Assembly: GCA_035293805.1 (NCBI GenBank)
Contig: DATGMD010000075.1
Coordinates: 1 to 38,208, forward strand
Direction of reading: 5' to 3'
Source: JAJPHF01 sp035293805
GTDB taxonomy: Bacteria; Chloroflexota; UBA6077; JAJPHF01
DNA: 38,208 nucleotides
Of this stretch, positions 7,557 to 15,392 are shown one piece after another; within the stretch, counting starts at the first letter, position 1; each line of letters opens with the position of its first letter. Below the pieces are notes generated by a model. The model was not told the origin of the DNA. It was given only the letters and a program-made list of their open reading frames with translations, and ran no database searches. The position numbers were made by a program, and so were the translations under genes.

Positions 7557-7562
7557 AGTGTA
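7557..7562 (-). promoter_or_regulatory. possible -10 element of the glutaredoxin gene
   Basis: TACACT on the minus strand lies about 60 nt before the ATG. A weak -35 (TGTGGC) sits 17 nt further upstream. A GTCGCC-GGCGAC hairpin lies in the leader at 7531-7545. Confidence 0.35.
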
Positions 7563-7625
7563 CGTTGCGCAAGTTCGCGGCCACACCCTCGCGCGGCCGG
7601 GCTGCAAGCGACGGTCTGGGTACAC

Positions 7626-8810
7626 TCAGGAGGGCGTGGTCTGCTGACCGCTGACTGCTGATACCTGATGGCTATCCAGCGCCGCGCGCCCGGCCGCGAT
7701 GAGGGCCGCGGCGGCGCGGTCGACGGCGGGCTCCGTGGTCCAGCGCCCCAGGCTCAGCCGCACGGCGCCGAGCGCGCGTTCCCGGGTCAAGCCCATCGCC
7801 AGTAGCACTGCCGACGGCTCGGTGTGGCCGCTGTGGCAGGCGGAGCCGGTGGAGGCGGCCACCGTCGGCGCGCGCTGCAGCACGGCCTCGCCCTCGGCGC
7901 CGATCAGTGAGGCGTTCAGGGTGTTGGGGAGCCGCTCCGTCGGATGGCCGTTCCGCACCCAGCCGGCCGCCGTTAGCGCCTGCTCCAGCCGGTCGCGCAG
8001 GCGGGTGAGCCGCGGCCGATCGGCCGACAGCCGCTCCCGCGCCACGGCACAGGCGGCGCCCAGCCCCACGATGCCCGCCACGTTCTCGGTGCCGGCCCGC
8101 CGCCCGCCTTCGTGGCCGGCGCCGTGGACGAACGGATCGAGCGTCGTGCCGCGGCGCACGTAGAGGACGCCCACGCCCTTCGGCGCGTAGAGCTTGTGGC
8201 CGGCGACGGCCAGCAGGTCCACGCCGAGCGCGGTGACGTCGACCGGCAGCTTGCCGACCGATTGGGCGGCGTCGGTGTGCACCAGCACGCCGTGGCGCCG
8301 GGCCAGCGCGGCGATGGCGGCGATCGGCTGCAGGACGCCGGTCTCGTTGTTCGCGTGCATCACGCTGATCAGCAGCGTGCGGGGCGTGATCGCCGTCTCC
8401 ACCGCGGCCGGGTCCACCTGGCCCTGCTCGTCCACCGGCAGGTACGTTACCTGGAAGCCCAGGCGGCGCTCCAGGTAGCGGCACGTCTCCAGCACGGCCG
8501 GGTGCTCGATCCGCGTTGTGATGAGGTGATCGCCGCGGTCGCGGTGGGCGAGAGCCACGCCGATGAGCGCCTGATTGTCGGCCTCGCTGCCGCCGCCGGT
8601 GAAGACGACCTCGTCGGGGGCGCAGCCGAGCAGGGCTGCCACCTGGGCGCGCGCCGCCACGACGCCGGCCAGGGCCGCGCGTCCGTAGGCGTGGCCGCTC
8701 GACGGGTTGCCGAAGTGCAGCTCCAGGTAGGGGCGCATGGCCTCGATCACGGCTGGATCGAGCGGGGTGGTGGCGTTGTAGTCCAGGTAGATGGGAGCTG
8801 CTGGGTCCAT
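7626..8810 (-). CDS. cysteine desulfurase (NifS/IscS-like)
   Basis: A 394-residue fold-I PLP enzyme that removes sulfur from cysteine as an enzyme persulfide for Fe-S clusters, thiolated tRNA or cofactors. It begins IYLDYNATTPLDPAV, has GGGSEADNQAL, HANNETG, HTDAAQSVGK, the PLP-lysine motif AGHKLYAPKG, and the persulfide loop STGSACHSGHTEPS. ATG 8810 is preceded by GGAGGGAGGC. The last 15 or so residues (SHQVSAVSGQQTTPS) are not family sequence: they are read through an R2 heptamer repeat that has run into the 3' end. No IscU, Isc regulator or thiI gene is adjacent. Desulfurases can also mobilise selenium, which is suggestive next to the UGA-containing glutaredoxin but not specific. Confidence 0.9.
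   Translation of the reverse strand: MDPAAPIYLDYNATTPLDPAVIEAMRPYLELHFGNPSSGHAYGRAALAGVVAARAQVAALLGCAPDEVVFTGGGSEADNQALIGVALAHRDRGDHLITTRIEHPAVLETCRYLERRLGFQVTYLPVDEQGQVDPAAVETAITPRTLLISVMHANNETGVLQPIAAIAALARRHGVLVHTDAAQSVGKLPVDVTALGVDLLAVAGHKLYAPKGVGVLYVRRGTTLDPFVHGAGHEGGRRAGTENVAGIVGLGAACAVARERLSADRPRLTRLRDRLEQALTAAGWVRNGHPTERLPNTLNASLIGAEGEAVLQRAPTVAASTGSACHSGHTEPSAVLLAMGLTRERALGAVRLSLGRWTTEPAVDRAAAALIAAGRAALDSHQVSAVSGQQTTPS
7632..7675. repeat. R2 heptamer repeat in the 3' end of the cysteine desulfurase gene
   Basis: Degenerate GCTGA-type heptamers (CTGCTGACCGCTGACTGCTG and on) encode the extra C-terminal residues of the desulfurase. The same family occurs at 21622-21766, 25999-26108 and 37782-37797. 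Confidence 0.6.
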
Positions 8811-8889
8811 CGCCTCCCTCCGGCTCGGCGCGGGCGACGATGCTGCTCGGGCCGCGCCGCCGCGTTCCAGGATACTGTACCGCGGCGGC

Positions 8890-8918
8890 TTGTCTCGGCG
8901 CGGCCGGCGCCCTACTAT
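8890..8918 (+). promoter_or_regulatory. sigma70-type promoter of the cupin gene
   Basis: TTGTCT (8890-8895), a 17-nt spacer, and TACTAT (8913-8918), about 46 nt before the cupin ATG, in the divergent region shared with the cysteine desulfurase gene. Confidence 0.6.
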
Positions 8919-8964
8919 GCGAGAGGACGAGGGCGGGCGGTAGGCGCCGCGCCGAGGAGGAGAG

Positions 8965-9399
8965 ATGGCGATCGAGACGAGCGTGCAGCCCCAGCAGTTC
9001 CAGGTGCGTGTCCCGCTGCTGAAGGAGGGGCGCGTCCACAACGTGGTGGCCCAGGTCGGCCCAATGAGCGTGGCGATGAAGTGCTACGCCGAGGGCGGCG
9101 AGAACGCGCTGCACACGCACCTGGACGAGCCCCACGTGTTCGTGGTGCTCCAGGGCCAGGCGCGCTTCTGGGGCCCCGAGGGCGAGACGGGCGTGCTGGG
9201 GCGGAACCAGGGCATCTTGATCCCGGCGGGGTGGTTCTACCGTTTCGAGAGCTGCGCCGACGAGCCGCTGGTCATGCTGCGCGTGGGCTACGGCGACGGC
9301 AGCCTGCGCGTCGCCCCCGACGGCCACCCGTTGCCCGCCGACTCGGCCGAGAACCTGCACGTCGAGGGCGTCCCAATCCCCGGCGCGTACTACGAGTAA
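8965..9399 (+). CDS. cupin-domain protein
   Basis: A 144-residue single-domain cupin behind GAGGAGGAGAG. Cupin motif 1 is HTHLDEPHVFVVLQGQARFWG (His-X-His and a later His/Glu as metal ligands). Motif 2 is NQGILIPAGWFYRFES, where the usual His is replaced by Tyr/Phe, so metal binding may differ from the classical pattern. C-terminal residues wrap the barrel. It has its own promoter. The next gene, across an R1 repeat, is a beta-hydroxyacid dehydrogenase. Possible roles are dioxygenase, isomerase or sugar-binding; nothing decides among them. Confidence 0.78.
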   Translation: MAIETSVQPQQFQVRVPLLKEGRVHNVVAQVGPMSVAMKCYAEGGENALHTHLDEPHVFVVLQGQARFWGPEGETGVLGRNQGILIPAGWFYRFESCADEPLVMLRVGYGDGSLRVAPDGHPLPADSAENLHVEGVPIPGAYYE

Positions 9400-9406
9400 A
9401 GGGACC

Positions 9407-9517
9407 GACCTAACCTACCCCCCCGGCCCCCCTCCCATTGTGGGAAGGGGGAGAGGGACGAGGCCGGGGGGGCTCCCCCCTTCCTTCCCAGGGCAGGGGG
9501 GCCGGGGGGGTTAGGTC
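9407..9517. repeat. R1 C/G-tract palindromic repeat, copy upstream of the dehydrogenase gene
   Basis: A 111-bp element with terminal inverted motifs GACCTAACC (9407-9415) and GGTTAGGTC (9509-9517). The interior is made of runs such as CCCCCCGGCCCCCCTCCC and GGGAAGGGGGAGAGGG. It fills the gap between the cupin and dehydrogenase genes. A second copy with the same outer motif closes that dehydrogenase gene at 10413-10575. Confidence 0.75.
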
Positions 9518-9529
9518 CGGAGCTAGGTG

Positions 9530-10414
9530 ATGGCAGAGCTGCCGCGCGTGGGCTTCGTGGGGCTGGGCATCATGGGCCGGCCGATGGCCCACAACCTGCT
9601 GCGCGCCGGCTACCCGCTGGTCGTCTGGAACCGCTCGCCCGGGCCAGTGGCCGAGCTACAGGCCGCCGGCGCCGAGGCGGCGGCCACGCCGGCGGCGCTG
9701 GCCGCACGCTGCGACGTCGTCATTACCGTGTTGCTGAACACGGAAGTGGTCGAGCAGGTCGTGCTCGGGCCGGAGGGGCTGGCCGCGGGGCTGCGGCCGG
9801 GCGCGACCTACGTGGACATGAGCTCGATCTCGCCGCTGGCGACGCGCCGCATCGCCGCGCGGCTGGCCGAGCAGGGCGTGGCCGCGCTCGACGCGCCGGT
9901 GAGCGGCGGCGAGGTCGGCGCCCGCGAGGCGACGCTGGCGATCATGGTCGGCGGGCCGGCGGCCGTGTTCGAGCGGCTGCGGCCGCTCTTCGAGGCGCTG
10001 GGCAAGAGCATCGTCCACGTCGGCGACACGGGCGCTGGGCAGGTCGCCAAAGCCTGCAACCAGCTCGTCGTGGGGATCACGATCGACGCCGTGGCCGAGG
10101 CGCTGCTGCTGGCGCGCGCCGCCGGCGTGGACCCGGCGCGGGTGCGCGAGGCGCTGCTCGGCGGCTTCGCCCAGAGCCGGGTGCTCGACCTCCACGGCGC
10201 CCGGATGCTGGAGGGGCGCTTCGCGCCGGGCTTCCGCGCCCCGCTCCAAGTCAAAGACCTCGCCATCGCCGCCGAGCTGGGCGCGGCCACCAGCCAGCCG
10301 CTCCCCGGCACGGAGACGGCGCTGGGCCTCTACCGCGCGATGGTCGCGGCCGGCCTCGGCGATCTCGACCACTCGGGGCTCTACGTGCTGCTGGAGGAGC
10401 AGGGGCGCAGCTGA
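9530..10414 (+). CDS. beta-hydroxyacid dehydrogenase (3-hydroxyisobutyrate dehydrogenase/tartronate semialdehyde reductase family)
   Basis: A 294-residue NAD(P)-dependent oxidoreductase. The Rossmann dinucleotide site is VGFVGLGIMGRPMAHNLL. The substrate-binding motif DAPVSGGEVGA and the catalytic-lysine region GAGQVAKACNQLV follow. The C-terminal all-helical domain has LQVKDLAIAAELG. Members reduce or oxidise 3-hydroxyisobutyrate, tartronate semialdehyde or glyoxylate; the subclass cannot be fixed here. ATG 9530 is preferred over GTG 9527; GGAGC precedes it. The gene is bracketed by two R1 repeats and its stop codon lies at the edge of the second. Confidence 0.87.
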   Translation: MAELPRVGFVGLGIMGRPMAHNLLRAGYPLVVWNRSPGPVAELQAAGAEAAATPAALAARCDVVITVLLNTEVVEQVVLGPEGLAAGLRPGATYVDMSSISPLATRRIAARLAEQGVAALDAPVSGGEVGAREATLAIMVGGPAAVFERLRPLFEALGKSIVHVGDTGAGQVAKACNQLVVGITIDAVAEALLLARAAGVDPARVREALLGGFAQSRVLDLHGARMLEGRFAPGFRAPLQVKDLAIAAELGAATSQPLPGTETALGLYRAMVAAGLGDLDHSGLYVLLEEQGRS

Positions 10415-11865
10415 CCTAACCCCCGGCCCCCCTTCCTTCCCAGGGCAGGGGGGAGCCGGCTCTGCTTACGCCGGTCCTCCCCTGCCCCCCGCGCTTCCCC
10501 GGGTAAGGAAGGGACCAGGCTCCGGCAGCCCAGATCCTCCCCCTTCCCTGTAGGGAGGGGGCGGGGGGGTAGGTCCGCGCCCTCGGAGTGCTCCGCGAGC
10601 CTTTGGTAGAGCGCGGGCAGGCGCGGAGTGAGGCGCGCCCAATCGTAGTGGCTTTCGACCAGCGCGCGGCCGCGCCGGGCGAAGTCAGCGCCTAGCGCCG
10701 GAGTATCGAGGAGGCGCAGGACGGCGCGGGCGAAAGCGGCCGGCGTCTCGGCCAGCAGGGCATACTCCCCGGCGTTCGCGGCGATGCCCTCCATGCCCAG
10801 GCGGGTAGAGACGACCGGCACGCCCGCGGCCATGGCCTCCAGCACCTTCAGGCGGGTGCCGCTGCCCATGCGCATGGGCACGACGTAGACGGCCGCCCGC
10901 GCCAGGTAAGGCTGCACTGCGGGCACCATGCCCGTCAAGACGAGGCCCGGCTGGCGGGCGGCGAGCGTCCGCAGCCGCGCGTCGGGCGCCTTGCCGACGA
11001 CCAGACACCGCAGATCGGGACGGACGCGGTGCAGCAGCGGTAGGACCGCCTCGCCGAACCACAGCATCGCGTCCACGTTGGGCCGGTAGTCCATCGTCCC
11101 GGTGAACAACAGTGCGGGCGGTCCCCCCGGCGGCCTCGCGCGCCAGGCGAAAGCAGCCGTGTCCACGCCGTTCGGCAGGAGGACGTAGCGCGCGTCTGGC
11201 GCGATGCGGCGCAGCAGCGCGGCGTCGAGCGGCGAGACGACGAGCACGGCGTCGGCCTCCCGACAAACGCGCGCCTCGTAGCGCCGCAGGCGGTGCGCCT
11301 GGACGGCCGAGTAGAGCGCGGCGTGCACGCGCGCGGGAGTGCCGATATCGGTGAGGCAGGCGCGGCGCTGCAGCTGGTACTCGGCGTTCAGGTCGTCGAA
11401 GACGACGAGCGGGCGGCGTGGCCCACGGGCGTGAATCGCCCGGCGGTAAGGCATCATCTCCAAGCTGCTGATCTGCACCACATTGTAAGGCTCGGCAGCG
11501 GTGAGCGCCCGCACCCGCGCCGCCAGCGCCGGGAGCCAGGCGCGGTGGGCGAGATCGGGGAGCGGCGACCGCAGGAGGCCGCGCAGGCGGTCCGCGCGCG
11601 AGCGGGCCGGCGCCGGGAACACCTCGACGCGGCGACAGAGCTGCCACAGCGGAGTATCCGAGCCGACAATCCCGCCCCCCCCTCCCTCTGGGAGAGCGGA
11701 GTGACGCTCGAAGTATTCCGCGTCACAGGGTAAGGGCGCCACGTCCAGGCTCAGCAGGTCCACGGTATGCTCGGCCGCCACGGCGCGCAGCAGGTGGTAG
11801 TTGCGTATGCGGGCGCCCTGGTCGAGCGGCCAGGGCAGTTGCGGTGTCAGGAAGAGGACTTTCAA
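10381..11865 (-). CDS. GT4-family glycosyltransferase with repeat-derived C-terminal tail
   Basis: A 494-residue GT-B glycosyltransferase. The start is TTG 11865 (MKVLFLTPQLPWPLDQGARIRNYH), with AGAGGTG upstream and overlapping the TGA of a short relic reading frame. N-terminal acceptor-domain motifs include ADAVLVVSPLDAALLR. The GT4 donor site is VVPMRMGSGTRLKVLEAMAAGVPVV followed by GMEGI. Two segments are not family sequence. One is a short Gly-rich insert near residues 55-70 that corresponds to a partial R1 repeat at 11656-11702. The other is the last 70 or so residues, read through the R1 element at 10413-10575 and into the 3' end of the convergent dehydrogenase gene (34-nt overlap). The original stop was probably just before the repeat. 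It likely acts in polysaccharide or surface glycan synthesis with the next glycosyltransferase. Confidence 0.85.
   Translation of the reverse strand: MKVLFLTPQLPWPLDQGARIRNYHLLRAVAAEHTVDLLSLDVAPLPCDAEYFERHSALPEGGGGGIVGSDTPLWQLCRRVEVFPAPARSRADRLRGLLRSPLPDLAHRAWLPALAARVRALTAAEPYNVVQISSLEMMPYRRAIHARGPRRPLVVFDDLNAEYQLQRRACLTDIGTPARVHAALYSAVQAHRLRRYEARVCREADAVLVVSPLDAALLRRIAPDARYVLLPNGVDTAAFAWRARPPGGPPALLFTGTMDYRPNVDAMLWFGEAVLPLLHRVRPDLRCLVVGKAPDARLRTLAARQPGLVLTGMVPAVQPYLARAAVYVVPMRMGSGTRLKVLEAMAAGVPVVSTRLGMEGIAANAGEYALLAETPAAFARAVLRLLDTPALGADFARRGRALVESHYDWARLTPRLPALYQRLAEHSEGADLPPRPLPTGKGEDLGCRSLVPSLPGEARGAGEDRRKQSRLPPALGRKGGRGLGQLRPCSSSST
10413..10575. repeat. R1 repeat, copy inside the 3' end of the glycosyltransferase gene
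   Basis: It begins GACCTAACCCCCGGCCCC and ends GGGGGGGTAGGTC, about 163 bp, with internal C- and G-run palindromes. It translates on the minus strand into the abnormal tail of the glycosyltransferase. Confidence 0.72.
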
Positions 11866-11936
11866 GGGGACACCTCTTGCACGCCGGCCATACCCGTGGG
11901 CCAGCGCAGTTGCGGCATGAGGAAGGGGAGACTCAC
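11862..11936 (-). pseudogene. relic N-terminus of a glycosyltransferase between two glycosyltransferase genes
   Basis: A 24-codon frame starts at GTG 11936, overlapping the stop of the upstream glycosyltransferase (GTGA), and ends at a TGA that overlaps the TTG start of the next (TTGA). Its product, LPFLMPQLRWPTGMAG, aligns with the start of the downstream enzyme, VLFLTPQLPWPLDQGA, and the DNA is similar too (GCAGTTGCGG is shared). It looks like the start of a duplicated or recombined gt gene that has been kept as a coupling linker carrying the ribosome-binding site. Confidence 0.55.
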
Positions 11937-13024
11937 TGGCCGAGCACCTCGCGGTAGACGGCGAGGGTGGCGGCGGCAGTGCGCTCCCAGGAGAAGGCGG
12001 CGGCGCGGGCCAGGCCGCGCGCCCGGAGGTCGGCGCGCAGAGCCGAGTCGGCCAGCACCGCGCGCAGCGCCTCCGTCAGGCCAGCCTCGTCCTCGGGCGG
12101 CACGAACAGCGCCGCATCCCCGAGAACCTCTGGCAGGCAACTGGCCTTCGCCGCCACGACCGGCGTGCCGGCGGCCATCGCCTCCAGCGGCGGCAGGCCG
12201 AAGCCCTCGTACAGCGACGGAAAGACGAACGCCGTGGCGGCCGCGTACAGCGCGGCGAGGTCGGCGGGCGGCACGGGACCAAGCAAGCGGACGCGCTCGC
12301 CCAGGCGTTCGGCCGCGGCGACGATCGGCTCGTCGAGCCACCCGCGCGGCCCCGCCAGCACAAGCCGCGCCGGCTCGCTGGGGCCGAGGCGCGCGAACGC
12401 GCGCAGCAGGGTGCCCAGGTTCTTCCGCGGCTCTAGCGTGCCCAGGTAGAGCAGGAACGGCCCGTCGAGCGCGTAGTGGGCGCGCACGGCCGCGACGCCG
12501 GCCGCGCTGGGCGGCGGCGCCGGCGTCGGCGCCAGGTGGACGACGCGAATGCGGGCGGGCGGCACGCCGAGAAGCGCCTCCACGTCGGCGCCCGTCCAGG
12601 CAGAGTCGACGACGACGCGCTCGACGCGCTGGACGACGCGCGCCACCTGGCCGTAGTGGCGGCGGCTGTCGGCTGTCTGGATCTCCGGGTAGCGCAGAAA
12701 GGCGAGGTCGTGAATGGTTACGACAGCGGGGCAGCGGCGGCGCAGCGGCACGGTGAAGTCGGGCCCGTGCAGCAGGTCCAGACGCTCGCCGGCTAGCTCG
12801 ATCGGCAGCAGCGCCTGCTCCCAGCGGTGGTGCGGCGGAGTGACCAGCCGGCGCTGACGCACGGCCTCGGGTGGCGACCACGGCGCGCGCTGATGGCGGG
12901 CGCGGAACAGGGTGAAACGGTCGCCGAGGGCGAGGCGGGGCAGCCACGCGGCAAGCTGCCGCGTGTACTGCGCGATGCCGCCGGCCGTGTAGTCGGCGGT
13001 GCGGCCGTCGATCCCGACGTGCAT
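11933..13024 (-). CDS. GT4-family glycosyltransferase (mannosyltransferase-like)
   Basis: A 363-residue GT-B enzyme. It starts MHVGIDGRTADYTAGGIAQYTRQL, a Gly-rich acceptor loop typical of GT4 mannosyltransferases of the MtfB/WbpY kind. The segment TIHDLAFLRYPE follows, then VLYLGTLEPRKN-like donor motifs (LLYLGTLEPRKNLGTLLRAF), and the E-x7-E site SLYEGFGLPPLEAMAAGTPVV. ATG 13024 fits the conserved family start; an upstream in-frame extension exists but has no family sequence. It is the first gene of a three-frame coupled unit with the relic and the second glycosyltransferase. It probably acts in surface polysaccharide assembly on the cytoplasmic face. Confidence 0.87.
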   Translation of the reverse strand: MHVGIDGRTADYTAGGIAQYTRQLAAWLPRLALGDRFTLFRARHQRAPWSPPEAVRQRRLVTPPHHRWEQALLPIELAGERLDLLHGPDFTVPLRRRCPAVVTIHDLAFLRYPEIQTADSRRHYGQVARVVQRVERVVVDSAWTGADVEALLGVPPARIRVVHLAPTPAPPPSAAGVAAVRAHYALDGPFLLYLGTLEPRKNLGTLLRAFARLGPSEPARLVLAGPRGWLDEPIVAAAERLGERVRLLGPVPPADLAALYAAATAFVFPSLYEGFGLPPLEAMAAGTPVVAAKASCLPEVLGDAALFVPPEDEAGLTEALRAVLADSALRADLRARGLARAAAFSWERTAAATLAVYREVLGQ

Positions 13025-13045
13025 TCCTGTTCCCGAAGCAGGGAA

Positions 13046-13075
13046 TTGCTGTTGGCGCCGTGCCGCGTCTACCAT
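13046..13075 (+). promoter_or_regulatory. promoter of the SixA-like/MOSC genes
   Basis: TTGCTG (13046-13051), an 18-nt spacer, and TACCAT (13070-13075). The predicted start site, about 13082, lies almost on a GTG at 13084, so leaderless initiation there is conceivable. Confidence 0.5.
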
Positions 13076-13149
13076 CTGACTGAGTGGACGACGTTCGCGC
13101 ACTCGCGCGGTTCGCGCCGCGACGGCTGCGCGGCGGCGACGGAGCGCCC

Positions 13150-13626
13150 GTGGAACTGTACCTGATGCGGCACGGCGAGGCCGAGGCGGGGTATCCCGAC
13201 GCCGCGCGCCGGCTGACGGCCGACGGCGCGGAGGCAGTTGCCCGCGTGGCGGCGCGCGCGGCGGCGGCTGGCGTGCGCTTGGATCACGTCTACCACAGCG
13301 GGCTGACGCGCGCCGAGCAGTCGGCGGCGCTGCTCGGCGCTCCGCTGGGCGCCGCCGAGGTGGCGGCGCGCGAGGGGCTGGCGCCGAACGACCCCGTGGC
13401 GCCCGTGGTCCGCTGGCTCCTCGACCCGGCCGTGCTCGACGGCGCGGGGGGCATCGCGCTGGTGAGCCACCTGCCGTTCCTTGACGGCCTGGCCGCGCGG
13501 CTCCTGGCTGGCCAGGAGGACGCCCAGATTATCGCCTTCGCGCCCGCCCTGCTCGTGAAACTGGTGCCCAAGCATACCCGCGCCGGCTATCGCCTCGTCT
13601 GGGCGCTGGCGCCGGAGGTGGCCTAG
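13150..13626 (+). CDS. SixA-like histidine phosphatase family protein
   Basis: A 158-residue histidine-phosphatase-superfamily protein, similar to SixA-type phosphohistidine phosphatases. The catalytic RHG motif is in ELYLMRHGEAEAG, the second-shell Arg in YHSGLTRAEQSA, and the second catalytic His in ALVSHLPFLDGLAARLL. GTG 13150 is chosen because SixA proteins begin directly at this strand and GGAG lies 6 nt upstream. An in-frame GTG at 13084 would add 22 Arg-rich residues and could be used as a leaderless start. It is followed 92 nt later by a MOSC gene. The target phosphoprotein is unknown. Confidence 0.8.
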   Translation: MELYLMRHGEAEAGYPDAARRLTADGAEAVARVAARAAAAGVRLDHVYHSGLTRAEQSAALLGAPLGAAEVAAREGLAPNDPVAPVVRWLLDPAVLDGAGGIALVSHLPFLDGLAARLLAGQEDAQIIAFAPALLVKLVPKHTRAGYRLVWALAPEVA

Positions 13627-13718
13627 CCGGCCCGCCTGTCAACGGCGCGCCACGCGGAATGGAGCCGCCAACGCGCGTGCGCCCACCACGCGTCAAAGTG
13701 TCCGGAGGAGCTAGCCCC

Positions 13719-14186
13719 ATGTGGGAGGGAGTCGTCGTCTCGATCCACCTCGCGCCCGCCGCGGGCGCCGCGCCCACCCCGGTCGAGGCCGCGCGGGCGG
13801 TGCCGGGCAAGGGGCTGGAGGGCGACCGCTACTTCGCGGGAGCGGGCACTTACTCGCGGCTCGCGGGAACCGGCCGCGCGCTGACGCTGATCGAGGACGA
13901 GGCGCTGGAGGCGCTGCTCGACGAGGGGGGTATCGAGCTGGCGCCGGGCGCGAGCCGCCGCAACGTCGTGACGCGCGGGGTGCCGCTGAACCACCTGGTG
14001 AACCGCGAGTTCTACGTCGGCGCGGTTCGCCTGCGGGGCATGCGGCTCTGCGAGCCGTGCGCGTACCTGGAGCGCCTGACGCAGGCCGGCGTGCGCCGCG
14101 CGCTCGTCCATCGCGGCGGCCTGCGCGCCGACATCGTCAGCGAGGGCGTCATCCATGTTGGCGACACGGTGCGCGAGACGCCGTAA
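13719..14186 (+). CDS. MOSC domain-containing protein
   Basis: A 155-residue stand-alone MOSC domain, a molybdenum-cofactor sulfurase C-terminal-like beta barrel thought to carry sulfur or bind molybdopterin. Visible motifs are VPGKGLEGDRYF, LTLIEDEAL, ASRRNVVTRGVPLNHLV, and the conserved Cys in GMRLCEPCAYLERL. The start at ATG 13719 has GGAGGAG upstream. It may serve detoxifying reductases such as YiiM/MARC-like systems. The window also holds an orphan molybdenum hydroxylase, although 10 kb away. Family assignment is firm; role is not. Confidence 0.85.
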   Translation: MWEGVVVSIHLAPAAGAAPTPVEAARAVPGKGLEGDRYFAGAGTYSRLAGTGRALTLIEDEALEALLDEGGIELAPGASRRNVVTRGVPLNHLVNREFYVGAVRLRGMRLCEPCAYLERLTQAGVRRALVHRGGLRADIVSEGVIHVGDTVRETP

Positions 14187-14201
14187 GGCGGGTGTTACGG
14201 G

Positions 14202-15392
14202 ATGCTTACCGCTAGTTCGACGCAACCTGGCCCAAGCTCCCTGGACTCACAGCCACGCTCCCCGGTGCTGTATTTGGACGTGGCGCAGGCGCGGGCAGAC
14301 TACGCGGCGGTGACCGCGGCGGCGGGGCCGCTGCGGGTGCGCTACGTGACGAAGGCGAATCCGCATCCCGCGCTGCTGGGGGCGCTCGCCGCGGACGGGG
14401 CGGCGTTCGCCGTGACGACCGAGCGCGAGCTGGACGCGCTGCTGACGCAGGGCGTGGCCGGCGCGCGCATCGCCTGCGTGACGCCCGGGCCGCCCGCGTC
14501 GCTGCTGCGGCGCTGCCGAGCGGCGGGCGTGGGGCACCTGACCGTCGATACCGTCTGGGAGCTGCAGAAGACGGCGGCGCTGGCGCCGGGCGCGAGCGTG
14601 CTGGTGGCGCTGCGCTGTTCGCCGGCGGGGCGCTTGCGCTACCCGGCCGCACCCCTCGGGGCGTCGCTGGAGGCGCTTGACGCGCTGGCGGCGGCCGCGC
14701 ACGGCCTGCCGGTGCAGCTCGCGGGCGTCGCGGTCCACGTCGGCTCGCAGTGCGAGCGGCTGGCGCCGTGGCGGGCGGCGGTGGCGCTGGCGGGCGCCGC
14801 CTGGCAGCGGCTACAGGCGGCCGGCGGCGCCCCGCGCGTGCTCAGCCTGGGCGGCGGCCTGCCGGTGCGCTACCGACAGGCGGTGCCGACGCCGGCGACC
14901 ATTTGCCGGACCCTCCGGGCAGCCCTGGCCGCGCACTTCCCCACGCCGCCCGCCGAGGTCTGGCTGGAGCCGGGGCGCTACGTCGCCGCGGGGGCGGGCG
15001 TACTGGTGGCAACGGTGGTGCATCGCGAGGCGCGTGCAGGATGGCGGCCCCGCCTCACACTCGACGTGGGCCGCTACGCGGGGCTGCCGGAGGCCGGGCT
15101 GGGCATCCGCTATCCCTACTGGGTGCCGGAGGCGGAGGGCGCGGGCAGCGCCGGGCCGCGCCGGGACTCGCCCGCGCGCCTGGAGCGCTGCGTCCTGCTC
15201 GGGCCAGGCGGCGCCGTGGACGTGGTCGACCCGGCTGCGCGGCTGCCGCGCCTCACGCCCGGCGATCGCCTGTGCTTCCTTCGGGCGGGCGCCTACACGA
15301 CCTGCCAGGCGGCGTATCCGGTGCCCGCGGCGGGGCCGCTCGTGCGGGTAGACGCCCGCGCCGCCCCGCCGGCGCGTCGGCCGCCTGCTTAG
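14202..15392 (+). CDS. ornithine/diaminopimelate decarboxylase-like fold-III PLP protein lacking the catalytic Cys
   Basis: A 396-residue protein of the ODC/DapDC/CANSDC group. The PLP lysine is Lys51 in YVTKANPHP. The family HVGSQ is at 179-183, the Gly-rich phosphate loop LGGGLPVRY near 216, and EPGRY at 256-260. The C-terminal barrel has AGAYTTCQAAYP. The decarboxylase signature GPxCDSxD appears as GPGGAVDVVD at 334-343, so the active-site Cys donated across the dimer is missing. Decarboxylation may be altered, as in antizyme-inhibitor-like or racemase-like relatives. The first 20 residues are non-conserved, so a later start is possible. It overlaps the convergent Pro-rich gene by 4 nt. 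Confidence 0.8.
   Translation: MLTASSTQPGPSSLDSQPRSPVLYLDVAQARADYAAVTAAAGPLRVRYVTKANPHPALLGALAADGAAFAVTTERELDALLTQGVAGARIACVTPGPPASLLRRCRAAGVGHLTVDTVWELQKTAALAPGASVLVALRCSPAGRLRYPAAPLGASLEALDALAAAAHGLPVQLAGVAVHVGSQCERLAPWRAAVALAGAAWQRLQAAGGAPRVLSLGGGLPVRYRQAVPTPATICRTLRAALAAHFPTPPAEVWLEPGRYVAAGAGVLVATVVHREARAGWRPRLTLDVGRYAGLPEAGLGIRYPYWVPEAEGAGSAGPRRDSPARLERCVLLGPGGAVDVVDPAARLPRLTPGDRLCFLRAGAYTTCQAAYPVPAAGPLVRVDARAAPPARRPPA

Noticed and set aside
11648..11702. AGCGGAGT direct repeats flanking the small R1 fragment as a target-site duplication
   Set aside because: The repeats are 8 bp and 47 nt apart, which is not a multiple of three for an in-frame insertion. Other R1 copies show no such duplication, so chance is likely.
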